Below, piece after piece: positions 30,955-40,797 of a stretch of 64,000 nt of DNA. The translations under genes and the position numbers were made by a program. Source of the stretch: Pseudevernia furfuracea (taxonomy: Eukaryota > Ascomycota > Lecanoromycetes > Lecanorales > Parmeliaceae); NCBI GenBank assembly GCA_022315425.1, contig JAIUPT010000031.1, positions 186,001 through 250,000 on the forward strand, read 5' to 3'. Positions within the stretch are counted from its first letter, which is position 1, and each line of letters opens with the position of its first letter. Below the pieces are notes generated by a model. The model had not been told where the DNA came from and did not search any database. It saw only the letters and a program-made list of their open reading frames with translations.

Positions 30955-33416
30955 GCGAACAGCACGGTTCAGTTGCGATGAAGTGTAGCCTCGTAGAGCT
31001 TATCTTGATAGACTTTTACTTGCGGCGTGACGATTGTGGGGATGGAGATTCGAGCAGACTTATTATACAGGCGGGACGGGGTATTCAACAAGCTTGATGG
31101 ATGAAAGGGGATATAGAATATGGCTCAATGCTGCTGGAATAGAATCGAACTGCTTGAGACAAGGAGGCAAACCTGCTTCGGCTGCATGACATGCATGTTG
31201 ACTTAGCAGACCGAACGCGGGCTGTGCAGAATAGATAATCCGATTGGCTGCTGGCATTATGTAATCACAACTAAGGTTAGGGCTGACGACATCAAAGGTC
31301 TAAAATTTTGCCAGGGCATTTTCCATTTTCCCCAATGATATATGAAAAACATAACTCGCAGATGACCGCAGCAGATCTTGTACGTTGAGCCTTTATTGAA
31401 CGCAGAGTGGGCATGATTGCCGCCTGACAGAGCAGGATGGCGATTGACTACAGTTGGATGCTTGCAGCTGGAGACGAACGGCCAACGAAACGAGAGGTGC
31501 AATAAGGGCTAGTCTAACATGAGAGCAAGGCTATGCAAATGCGGTGATGCGGTGACAAGAGGCTACAGTAAGCCTTCACACATTTCGTGTCCGGCGATGC
31601 TGTCTGCCCTCTTCAATGGTGTTAGAAATAGTGGCAATCAGCCCTATACTACTAGCGGCTTGGCAACGGCACACACATTGTGGCTTTCACCCTCTGTTTA
31701 GCCTGTGGCCTGTTTTTCAACAATTAGTATAGTTGTACAAGGCTACACCCTCGAGATCGAAAGCGAGGCTTGGACAGAAATGTCCCTGGGGGTCCGGTAC
31801 GGTTGTATAGCAAGTGCTTTACGCCCTTGTTAGCTGACGTCAAGAGATCTGAGGAGGCTATCGACCTTGAAATTCGCGTGATCTAGCTTGGTAGCGCCTG
31901 TGCCGTCGGCACGATTGTCATTCAACTTCCTGCTCTTTGCAATGGGCAGATTCGAACAGTATCACACCGGACTAGACCTGTTCTGCTGAAAACAGGCCCT
32001 ATTAGATGAGTGAATAACGAGCCATTTCCCCGTAACTACCGAGTACAACGAAGTAGGTGTTTCATGGTTGAGTATCGTTGCAAAGAACACAGAAAAGGGG
32101 CCCAAAGCTGGTCCGACACTTTTAAATGAGCGAACTTTTTGAGACTCATCAGACATTCTGAAATTTAAAAGGTGCGGAAATGCACCTTTTACCAACGCCT
32201 GTCGAGAGCTCCTCACTTTCCCTGCAAGAAGCGTCTTTGTGCACGTAATGGAAATTTTGCTAGCTAAGTAGGTACAACACTCCGGTCACCCCTGCAAGAA
32301 GAAGGAGCTGGAGTTTCTCAAGCGACACCGTTAAGAGACCTTTGACAAAATCAACAATACCAAAGAGGACCTTGAACATAATAGCCCAATTGGAAAAATG
32401 ATTTTGGTCCGGGGAAAGTAGTCCCGCAACAGCTATGAAAGGGATAGCAGTGGAGCGTTCTCCTAAAATCTCTGCAAACGAAGTAGCAGTTGAAGGGCCT
32501 TCTTGAGGAAACTTACATTGCAATCACTTAAGGCAGAGCTTCTCCTTGGTAGACAAAAAGCTTATGGATCAGTACAGCGACTTGATTCTATTCTGTTCAA
32601 CTTGGTCTGACTGCTGTGATACGAAAACAGCGTACGAGCGTACCTCCTCTCGTTGGCGCAACTATCATCCACCCGAACAACCATGGTCAAGCGGCATTTT
32701 CCGCTCGACCAGTCCAACATAAAGACGAGCTGCTGCCGACTATTGCTATTGCAAGTTCTTCTTTTTGGAATGGTGGATCCTATTCCAAAGGACTCAGAGC
32801 TTGAACGCACTACAATTCATCTTTGTCCATACCATGTCTATGCGAAGTAAGTGCTGCCGAGTTTGACTCCTCCAAAAAAGCTACATTTCGGTTTTTCAGT
32901 TATTGAAGCAGAACGTTCGAAGAGTCAGCAATGGTTTGAGTCATCGTGCTTTGTGAGCCTCACACGGATCGCTATGACGCTAGTGCGAATTAGGGTGTCA
33001 ATAACGACTGCGGCCAAATTTCCTCAACAAAGCCTTCGAAGTCGAAAAAGCTGCCACTTTTGCTGGCGCGCATACAACAGGCCTTGTTCTTCTATATTTG
33101 CCCCCATTTCTTTCTTGTTGAACCGTCAAGAGTTTGTTTTGCCTATCGCAGACGTTTGTTGCCTCTGGGGTTTAATCTTGCCCTACTGTTGAGCACTTTG
33201 TCTGCCTAGACAACGAGTCAGCCTAATTTGATCTATCATTCGGCGTTCTGTAGTAATATCATTCTATGTATAGTCATCATTTCGCTTGCGGGTTTGGGGA
33301 GGGCTCACACGGACAAAGTTGGTGACGTTCTGTGATACATTCCTTTCGTATCAAGTTCTGGATACATGAGTTATTATTTCAATATTCTCTAATTAACATT
33401 CTATCTCCATGCCAGG
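30955..33416. other. Intergenic, 2.5 kb
   Basis: No gene could be supported. Short frames at 31962-32216 and 32260-32523 (minus) and 32653-33192 (plus) have no recognisable features; the second has a hydrophobic C-terminal half. A hairpin at 32167-32190 is listed separately. The last ~200 bp should hold the promoter of the LysM gene. Confidence 0.45.
32167..32190. repeat. Inverted repeat hairpin, AAAAGGTGC stem
   Basis: A perfect 9-bp inverted repeat, AAAAGGTGC and GCACCTTTT, around a 6-nt spacer (GGAAAT). A near-identical stem occurs at 51046-51073; both are followed by AC. Confidence 0.7.
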
Positions 33417-36400
33417 ATGCGCAGGTCTTCAGGTTTGGCCTTTGCTCTGGCTGCGTGTTGGCTCTTCGTAATCGCAGTCGTCCCTGGCGGCACGATCGCG
33501 ACAAGTAGTAACCAAATCACAATTCAAGCGGGCGACAACTTCTGGAAAATTGCTAATAGATATGGGACAACTAGTGCCGCTATCGAGGCTGCTAACCCTG
33601 GGGTTGATCCAAGTGATCTACAAATAGGCCAAGTCATCAACCTCCCAAGCAGCCAAGCCGCTGTCTCCCAAGACTCTATCGAATCCAACACAGTCATCCA
33701 AAATGCTCTTAGCACCACCACTCCAGAAGACGTATCCTCGTCTCCTGGAGACGAGACCAATGGCACTCGACCGACCTCTGGGGCTGCTAATACTGTGTCA
33801 AATCCGGATGTGCAGCAGGAGTCTACAGCATTCACCAATCCCGCAGCTTTATTGCCAACCGATGGGCCATCCACATCTGGAAACAACGTAGCTTTGATTA
33901 ATCCGACATCGCCAACAATTCCGACTAAGTCAGACGAACCTGGACCGATATCTGCGGCCACAGCCTCAGCCAACCAAGGTACCTCGGCTCCTGACACTAG
34001 CTCTTCGGACCTAGCTTCGAGTCTCATCCCATCAATATCTGCGATATCATCTACTCAACAGCCGACTATACTACTCACCCCTATTGCGCTCTCTTCTTCC
34101 GTTGCTTCTATCTCTTCTCTGGGTTCTACCAGTGAGCAACTCACTACGGATCTCGATTCTTCAGAATCGCCATCCTCGCAGGAAATCCCTGATCCTGCGT
34201 CAACTGCAGGTTCAGCACCTCAAAGTTCGGCATCAAATGGCATGCCAGCAACATTGGTACTAAATGGAACACCGGCTTCAAACGTTGACTCTTTGCAAGC
34301 TTCGGCAATCCAAGTGCCATCATCAAATGAAACACCAGCATCAGACAAGGTTCCGGTATCCAATGGGCTGATGTCTTCAATGAGTAACTCTCTGCGAGCA
34401 TCGGCCTCAGTATCCCAAGCACCGTCTTCAAATGAGACCCCCTCGCCAAATGGGACACCATCTTCCAATGGCACACCCTCTTCAAATGTTTTCCCAGCAT
34501 CGAAGGGTGCAGAGACATCAAATGAAACCCCATCATCAAATGGGTCACCATCGTCCAATGGTCCATCAGCATCGAATAACGCACAAATGTCGAGCAACAC
34601 AGAAGCACCAAGTGGCGCACCTTCATCAAATCGAGCATTAAATGGCGTAGTAGATTCGAGTGACGCAGGAGCATCAAGTACGATACCAGTATCAACAGGG
34701 ACACGGGCATCGAACAATACACCATCATCAAGCGACCCACCAGTATCAAACGGAGGGTTAGAGTCGAGCAATGTAGAAGCGTCAAATGGGGTACCAGCAT
34801 CAACGAAGATACCAGCATCAGACAAGGCACCAGAATTAGACGAGCCATTAAAATCGAATGACGTATCTGAGTCGAGTAACACAGAAGCATCAAATGCCGT
34901 ACCAGCATTAACGGGGTTACCAGCATCAATCGGCCCATCAACATCGGACAATGCAAAAGCGATTCCAACATCTAATGGAGCACCGCCATCAACGGAGATA
35001 CCGTTATCAAAAGGAAACCAAGCTTTGAGTGGGGCATCATTTTCAAGCGAAAATACCGCATCGAGTGAGACGCCAAGATCGACTAAAGCGTCAATTACAA
35101 GTGAGACCCCTCCATCTAACAGCATACCTTCCCAAGAGTCTTCTCCATCAACGAATGCAATGGAATCCAGCTCTACGTCAGGCACCAGCATTTCTCCGCC
35201 CACTGCAACATCGCTGAAACAAAGCTCGGTATCCGACAGTCTGTCTTCCGTGACCTCTTCCCTCACATCTAACACGTCAAACACTAAATCAGTTTCATCG
35301 ACATCATTTTCACTGACTTCTGCATCTCCCAAAACGACATCTGCACAAGCAACCCAAAACCCTACTTCATCCTCGCAGACAGTACATAATACAGGCAGCA
35401 CAACTCGAGCGCTCACACCTTCCACTTCACCAACTCAGCAAACATCACCTTCTACAACCGTTTCCAGTGCTAGTCCGACATCATCTCACGACCTAGCGTA
35501 TCTAGGATTGCTTGGGGTTCCGCTCGCGGCCGGAATTCCTTACGCCCTTAAAAAGTTGATCGACAAATTGGGAACTCCAAAATTCAGTCTTCCAAAAGTT
35601 AGGCTTCCGAATGTTAAGCTTCCCGACTTCAAGCTTCCAAGTCTCAAGAGTTCTCCAAAAGATGGGCCTCCAAGAGGGTTCAAAGCTTCAGATATCAAAA
35701 CCCCACACAGGGTAGAGCCTACAGATGAGAATCCTTCAAAACCCAAACCTCCAGGACAGTCTCCAGAGGAGTCTCCAGAGGACAAGGCTCCAGATGAAGT
35801 AAAACAACCATGGAAAGCTCCGCGGCCCTTGGATGATATTAGTGGTGGTAATCCTCGGTATAAAGTGGGAATGGAAGACCCAAAGTACTTCGATCCAAGC
35901 CACCCTGATGAGAAGCCTGAGACAACAGGCGAAGATGCGGAGACAACAGCAGGAGGTGCCGATGACCCTGTCTCGCCCACGGATAGTAAACCTTCTACTG
36001 ATGACAAACCCCCCTCTCCCGTAGAGAAACAGCCATGGAAAGCTCCGCGGCCATTGGATGATATTAGTGGTGGTAATCCTCGGTATAAAGTGGGAATGGA
36101 AGACCCAAAGTACTTCGATCCAAGCCACCCTGATGAGAAGCCCGGGACAACAGGTGAAGACACTGGGACAACAGGCGAAGGTACAGAGACAACAGCAGGC
36201 GAAGTCGAGGACCCTGTCTCACCCATGGACGATAAACCTTTTTTTGATGACGGACCCCCATCCCCCATCGAAGGTCCTAAATCACCTTTCGATCACGATC
36301 CCTCATCCCCGGTAGTCGAATCTAGCGCAGGTGCTGCAGTAGGAGTAGGTGCTGAAGCTGCTGCCAATCATGCCGCAAACACTGTCCCTGAAGCCGACTC

Positions 36401-37538
36401 AGGATCAGCTACATCTAACCTCGAGAATTCTGTAACGAATACACTTGCAACCTCTACAACATCTCGCAGCACCGCATCAATAATATCTCAAAGCGAAACC
36501 TCTAGCACCGTGTCTTCAGCAACACCTAAAATCTCGTCTGCGACTTCCAAAAAACCCACACTCTCCGTAACCCCTACTACATCGGCTTCTTCGAGGGAAA
36601 GTTCAATCATTTCATCTCAAAAAATATCTCAAGTCACAACTTCCACGGACACTTCTCCCTCTACAACAATGACATTACAAAAAGGAAGTTCTATCGATTC
36701 ATTCTCATCGGCATCTGTTCTGGCCACAACTTTCACAGGCAATTCCATCTCTGCAACAATGACATCTCAAAGAGGAACTTCCACTAGTTCCCCTCTATCA
36801 ACGTCCAAAGGGACAACCTCACCAGTGTCTGCCACCCTAGCAACGACGGCATCTCAAAGAGGAAGTTCTATTAATTCCCTCCCGTTGTCGTCGAGAACTA
36901 CAGCTTCCACAGATATCTCTACCTATGCAACTGTGACTTCTCGGAAAGAAAATTCTATCAACTCTCTTTCATCTACATCTAAAGATATAACCTCCTCCAT
37001 ATCTGTCACTCCTACAACGACGACATCCCAGAGAGGGATCTCCATCAATTCTTTCCCTTCAGCGTCGAAGGCTACAACGTCCTCAAGTTCTGTTAGCTCT
37101 AAATCTGCGACAACAAGTTCTAAAGCTATGACTCCTACAACTTTGGTCACCTCCACAACAGCCACTTCTAAGTCCTCTATGACAAGCTCCACAGCTAAGA
37201 TCCCCACAACATCAAGTTCGAGGATTACGGCCCTCACAACTCCGAATACCTCCTCAACCTCGGCCACAACTTCGAAGGCTATAAGCTCCATAGCAACAAG
37301 TTCCAAAGCTACAACTTTCGCACCGACGATCACCTTCTCATCTTCCACAACAAGTTTTGTAAAAACAACTTTCACCCCTTCCACCATCTCCTCGTCTTCC
37401 AAGACAAGTTCTAAATCTATAACATCTACAACTTCGATCATCTCCTCATCTTCCACAACAAGTTCTCTAAATCTTTATCTTTATCTTTTACACATTCAAT
37501 CACCTTCTCATCTTCTACATCGAGTTCTAAATCTATAA
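33417..37538 (+). CDS. Large secreted LysM-domain surface protein
   Basis: An uninterrupted frame of 1373 codons. Residues 1-~28 are a signal peptide (LAFALAACWLFVIAVV). Residues ~34-77 are one LysM domain, a chitin/peptidoglycan-binding fold: ITIQAGDNFWKIANRYGTTS through AIEAANPG to LQIGQVINLP. Residues ~80-700 are Ser/Thr/Asn/Pro-rich with many SSNGTPSSN-like units, likely heavily O-glycosylated. A short hydrophobic stretch (LGLLGVPLAAGIPYAL, ~700) is followed by a K/P-rich LPxxKLP repeat, two near-identical 75-residue units, and another Ser/Thr-rich region. The frame ends abruptly in an atypical Leu/Tyr/His-rich tail, while the Ser/Thr-rich sequence continues in frame +2 to a TAA at 37994-37996. 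A frameshift near 37465-37475, real or a sequencing error, is therefore likely, and the intended protein is about 150 residues longer. Cell-wall or extracellular matrix location is inferred. Confidence 0.8.
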   Translation: MRRSSGLAFALAACWLFVIAVVPGGTIATSSNQITIQAGDNFWKIANRYGTTSAAIEAANPGVDPSDLQIGQVINLPSSQAAVSQDSIESNTVIQNALSTTTPEDVSSSPGDETNGTRPTSGAANTVSNPDVQQESTAFTNPAALLPTDGPSTSGNNVALINPTSPTIPTKSDEPGPISAATASANQGTSAPDTSSSDLASSLIPSISAISSTQQPTILLTPIALSSSVASISSLGSTSEQLTTDLDSSESPSSQEIPDPASTAGSAPQSSASNGMPATLVLNGTPASNVDSLQASAIQVPSSNETPASDKVPVSNGLMSSMSNSLRASASVSQAPSSNETPSPNGTPSSNGTPSSNVFPASKGAETSNETPSSNGSPSSNGPSASNNAQMSSNTEAPSGAPSSNRALNGVVDSSDAGASSTIPVSTGTRASNNTPSSSDPPVSNGGLESSNVEASNGVPASTKIPASDKAPELDEPLKSNDVSESSNTEASNAVPALTGLPASIGPSTSDNAKAIPTSNGAPPSTEIPLSKGNQALSGASFSSENTASSETPRSTKASITSETPPSNSIPSQESSPSTNAMESSSTSGTSISPPTATSLKQSSVSDSLSSVTSSLTSNTSNTKSVSSTSFSLTSASPKTTSAQATQNPTSSSQTVHNTGSTTRALTPSTSPTQQTSPSTTVSSASPTSSHDLAYLGLLGVPLAAGIPYALKKLIDKLGTPKFSLPKVRLPNVKLPDFKLPSLKSSPKDGPPRGFKASDIKTPHRVEPTDENPSKPKPPGQSPEESPEDKAPDEVKQPWKAPRPLDDISGGNPRYKVGMEDPKYFDPSHPDEKPETTGEDAETTAGGADDPVSPTDSKPSTDDKPPSPVEKQPWKAPRPLDDISGGNPRYKVGMEDPKYFDPSHPDEKPGTTGEDTGTTGEGTETTAGEVEDPVSPMDDKPFFDDGPPSPIEGPKSPFDHDPSSPVVESSAGAAVGVGAEAAANHAANTVPEADSGSATSNLENSVTNTLATSTTSRSTASIISQSETSSTVSSATPKISSATSKKPTLSVTPTTSASSRESSIISSQKISQVTTSTDTSPSTTMTLQKGSSIDSFSSASVLATTFTGNSISATMTSQRGTSTSSPLSTSKGTTSPVSATLATTASQRGSSINSLPLSSRTTASTDISTYATVTSRKENSINSLSSTSKDITSSISVTPTTTTSQRGISINSFPSASKATTSSSSVSSKSATTSSKAMTPTTLVTSTTATSKSSMTSSTAKIPTTSSSRITALTTPNTSSTSATTSKAISSIATSSKATTFAPTITFSSSTTSFVKTTFTPSTISSSSKTSSKSITSTTSIISSSSTTSSLNLYLYLLHIQSPSHLLHRVLNL
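35808..36157 (+). repeat. 225-bp in-frame direct repeat in the LysM gene
   Basis: Bases 35808-35932 and 36033-36157 are nearly identical (offset 225 bp, 75 codons). Each encodes PWKAPRPLDDISGGNPRYKV followed by an acidic Pro-rich segment. The conserved block is unlike the surrounding Ser/Thr filler and may be a functional module. Confidence 0.85.
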
Positions 37539-37603
37539 TCTCCACATCTTCAATCACCTTCTCATCTTCTACATCGAGTTCTAAATCTATAATCTCCACA
37601 TCT
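37496..37603 (+). repeat. 54-bp tandem repeat
   Basis: Two copies of a 54-bp unit starting at 37496 and 37550, encoding Ser/Thr/Ile-rich sequence in frame +2. It lies directly after the place where the LysM frame is lost, so slippage is a likely cause of the frameshift. Confidence 0.8.
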
Positions 37604-37996
37604 TCGGTCATCCGTTCATCTTCTACAACAAGTTTCAAAACTTCGACTTCAACAACAATAAGCTCTAAAGCTCCAAGCATCACTACATCGACCATCCCCT
37701 CGTCCTCGACAACAGTTTCTAAAACTACGACTTCCACAACCTCTGCAACAACTTCAAGTACTTCTACTGCGCCAAAGTCATCTTCAACGCCCCCACCACC
37801 TGCAAAGTCATCTTCAACACCTCCACCACCTCCAACAACAACAACAACACCATCACCAATCCCAGCCAAAGCGTCACCTACAAGTAGCAATAACGTGCCG
37901 GCCACTCCACCACCGGGCAATTATCAGCCTGGTGACGCCCAGCCTGCCTCCGAACCCAGCGGAGGACTTCGGGCTGGTGAGCCAATTGGTGGGTAA
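37539..37996 (+). pseudogene. Out-of-frame C-terminus of the LysM protein
   Basis: Frame +2 relative to the LysM gene is open through this segment. It continues the Ser/Thr repeats, then STPPPPAKSSSTPPPPP, and ends GGLRAGEPIGG before TAA 37994-37996. A GTAAGC donor-like site at 37992 could instead lead into a further exon. Composition and position show it belongs to the preceding gene. Confidence 0.65.
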
Positions 37997-38728
37997 GCAT
38001 AATATCCCCACAAGGTTTGGGCGACTCAATTTCGAGGATTTTTGCACTCTTACATTTGATATATTGCTAGCTTAGTGATAATATTTTGATATCGAGTTTG
38101 TAAATAAAGTTGGCATACTAAGTCCACGTTAATCGAACAACAGCACCTTATGTCTACAAACGATACTTGAGTGTCACTTATGTTAGTAGAGAGGCCGCAC
38201 AATGTATGGATCGTGATTTCGCCTAGGGCGCAGTCGCTTATGCCTAATGATCTGATCTGAGAGTCTCGACGGGAGTCTGCTATCTAATATCGGAGCCTTG
38301 GGGTATCCAGATCGGCCAAGATATCTGGGATTATCCGACGCGTTCCAACGTAACTGACTCCGTATCATCCCCAGCGAATTCCATCACTTTAAAACAACCA
38401 GGCCTCATAGCAACGAAGAAAGACCTGTCGCTCGCAGAATGTCTAGACTGGTCAGATCTGATTGTTTCCCGTTAACCGCACACAGCGTGGCTCGCCCACG
38501 GTAAAAACCTTGGAAGCAAAAAAACGAAAGCCAGTCAAGTATTTGCCTTATCAACGAATTTGCTACCACACAAACTAGATTCAGGAAACCCCCCCCCCCC
38601 CCCCCCAAAAAAAAGGGAGCAGCAAAGCATGAAAGACCCACTCCTCTTCTCCCTTTCCCCACTAACCGAACCTATTACCCAAACTCGCCGCACCCGGTCC
38701 CCCTAAACCAGCCACCAAAACCCAACCA
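37997..38728. other. Intergenic with 18-nt poly-C
   Basis: 3' region shared by the LysM gene and the convergent small secreted protein. It contains 18 C followed by 8 A at 38589-38614. No gene recognised. Confidence 0.5.
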
Positions 38729-39196
38729 TTACGTCTTCGTGAGGTTAAAACACGTAGCCCCCCAAATCGGCAAACAGAACCCGGCCCCGCCGTCCGCGGC
38801 CGTCAGATTCCCCACCGGCTCCGCGCACGCATCGGTGCTGGTGTTCGACGTGGAGTAAAAGGTCAAGAGCTCGTGGCCGGTCAGGTTCCGCGTCATGACG
38901 AAGGCCTGGAAGGGATACTGGGGGCTGGGTTTGTTGTAGCTCAGGGGGAAGGCGCCGATGAGGGAGGTGAAGGAGGAGTTGAGGGAGGTGCATTCGTCGT
39001 CGGCGTAGGTGGCGAGGGTGAGGGCGGGGTTGGCGGTGCCGCCGGGGAGGGATTCGGCGGCGAGGGAGGCGGCGGAGGGGAATTCGATGGCGGAGGTGGC
39101 GGCGGCGGTGGTGGAGAGGGTGGTGTTTGGGGGTGGGGTGGAGGTGGAGAGGGAGAGGGAGGTTGCGACGAGGAGGAGGGGGGTGAGGGAGTGCAT
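38729..39196 (-). CDS. Small secreted cysteine-containing protein
   Basis: Minus strand, intronless, 155 aa, start ATG 39194-39196. Residues 1-~19 are a signal peptide (MHSLTPLLLVATSLSLSTS). The mature part is Thr/Ser/Ala-rich, then contains four Cys (in DDEC, DACAE, GFCLP, ATCFN), consistent with two disulfides, and several N-glycosylation sequons (NSS, NLT, NTS). No catalytic motif. Small size, secretion signal and paired Cys are typical of fungal effector-like or cell-wall proteins; that role is inference. Codons are strongly GC-rich compared with neighbouring DNA. Confidence 0.7.
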   Translation of the reverse strand: MHSLTPLLLVATSLSLSTSTPPPNTTLSTTAAATSAIEFPSAASLAAESLPGGTANPALTLATYADDECTSLNSSFTSLIGAFPLSYNKPSPQYPFQAFVMTRNLTGHELLTFYSTSNTSTDACAEPVGNLTAADGGAGFCLPIWGATCFNLTKT

Positions 39197-39930
39197 TTTG
39201 ATGGGGGTTTGCTTGGGGAAATGTTGTAGTGACGGTGTTTTCTTTTTAATTTTTGAAAGGGGAGGATGGCTTACGATGGATCGCGAGTGGGTCTGGTTCG
39301 ATATATACGTATGTAACGAACGCTGTGGGAGTTATTTTAAATGAGTACCTGAAAATTTTCCCTTTTGATCACGGCTTTTATGGCTTTCCTTTGAGCGCCT
39401 TTAGGTAAATAGATTTAGCCTTTTGGAGTCTCTAGGTTTGGGTATTTTCTTAAAACATATTACGACTATTGCGAGTCGTTTCTTTGTGCAAAGCAAAGGA
39501 GGCTTTTTTCGGGAAATTGGTTCTAATTTTGTTGTGTGAACAACAAAGACTGTCTTGTTCAAGATAAGGGACTTGAGCCTTCTAGCGCTTGGTTGTAACA
39601 ATGGAGTCTGTTAATGGATGAAAGTTTTTTAATAGACTCATAGTTCGGGCGATGCCTAGAAAGTATTTCAATAAACAGCATATTGCTCGTGGATTGGGGA
39701 GCAAGTGGTAAGTGGAGGTTCTAGATTGGGCTTAGTCGCTTTCTCGTCAATCAGTACTTCAGTCTGTAATCAGAAACCATTATCAGACTCGTTTATAGAT
39801 TCAACGGTGATTCAACAAGTATAATCCTGGACCTGAGTCATTAGCAGTCCAAAATCCGTAGTTCTTCTTTTCAAGAAATTTAATCACTATCTTATTTCAG
39901 AATCCTGTTTTTCCAGATGCCACTGACTCA
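39197..39930. other. Intergenic
   Basis: AT-rich spacer, about 730 bp, including the upstream region of the small secreted protein. No gene recognised. Confidence 0.45.
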
Positions 39931-40296
39931 TCACCGCAAGTCTTGCCAACTTCTATTTGAATTGATCTTCTTTACAATCTCTCTCATCTTGTACTCACCA
40001 CAGTATTCAACATTGCCACTCGCTGAAATTTTTTGGTCCGACCAATCGCAAAGCTCCTGCGCCATCAGCTGGGCATCTCCTGCTAGGGTGTCTCCCATTA
40101 CATGCTTGAGATACTGTAGAACATCTGCTTGTATAAACTTTGGTCGCGAGAGTTTGGAGGACGGTTCGAAACGCGCGAATGCGTATTTCACCTGTTTGCG
40201 TCCCTGTATTCCGGAGAGTTTCCATGACTGCTCTTTTGCGGGCCAGGAGGGGTCTCTGGAAGGCTCTTTTCCTATTCGCTGTTTCTTGTTGAGCAT
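39931..40296 (-). CDS. Hypothetical protein, 121 aa
   Basis: Minus strand. The frame reads as a soluble helical protein (QYLKHVMGDTLAGDAQLMAQ, CDWSDQKISASGNVEYCGEY, MREIVKKINSNRSWQDLR). This is more protein-like than the overlapping plus-strand frame 39917-40483, which is Cys/Ser/Leu-rich with no motif. No known domain recognised. The start is the first ATG of the frame; an upstream exon cannot be excluded. It is divergent from the Ctf4/Mcl1 gene. Confidence 0.4.
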   Translation of the reverse strand: MLNKKQRIGKEPSRDPSWPAKEQSWKLSGIQGRKQVKYAFARFEPSSKLSRPKFIQADVLQYLKHVMGDTLAGDAQLMAQELCDWSDQKISASGNVEYCGEYKMREIVKKINSNRSWQDLR

Positions 40297-40797
40297 CGTC
40301 TTGCATCGCTTGATAAGGCACGTCGAGACCTTGGTGCAGTATTATAAAAGCCTAGTGACCCGGTCGCAATCTTCGAACACTGTTTTAAATGCAATCTCCA
40401 ATTGCATGAGAAGAGGGCGTGCTACTCAGACACCCTACCTCAAAGCCCGGATCTACGTTCCGAGAAGAAGCCAGAGCAAGTGAGAAAGCTGCACTCTGGC
40501 CCAAAAGAAGACTGTCTGGTAGAAAAGATCGTGCAGCCCATTGCAGCAGTCTCCGACTTTTTGCTTGAGGAATTGTAGCTATGATTGAGGAGAAGAATCT
40601 GTTTGCTGAAAAGATGTATTCGGCTTGGCAGTTGGCGAAGTAGGAACGGTCCGAAGGGCTGATTTAAGGTTTGCAGGGTTTCGCGACTCGCGCCTCTTTA
40701 CGCGTCTCCCTCAAAAGTCCTGAATGCTTTGAAGAAGACTGAAGTGCACTTCTTTCTCAAGCACCAGACACAGCACTCAACAATCACAAGAAGCATC
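40297..40797. other. Divergent intergenic region
   Basis: About 500 bp between a minus-strand hypothetical gene and the Ctf4/Mcl1 start; expected to hold both promoters. A GACGCG-like element, resembling an MluI-type cell-cycle box in reverse (ACGCGT at 40699-40704), lies about 95 bp upstream of the Ctf4 ATG. A DNA-replication gene would be a sensible target, but one 6-bp match is weak evidence. Confidence 0.3.

Noticed and set aside
34144..35425. Long minus-strand open frames (up to 401 codons) opposite the LysM gene
   Set aside because: They arise because the antisense of Ser/Thr/Asn/Pro codon repeats lacks stops; translations are simple Asp/Val/Leu repeats without a start context or domain. 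The LysM strand has a signal peptide and a real domain.
37438..37920. Minus-strand 160-codon Val/Glu/Gly-rich frame
   Set aside because: Mirror of the Ser/Thr and Pro repeat tail of the LysM gene.
39917..40483. Plus-strand 188-codon frame
   Set aside because: Overlaps a more protein-like minus-strand frame; the translation is Ser/Cys/Leu-rich without motifs.
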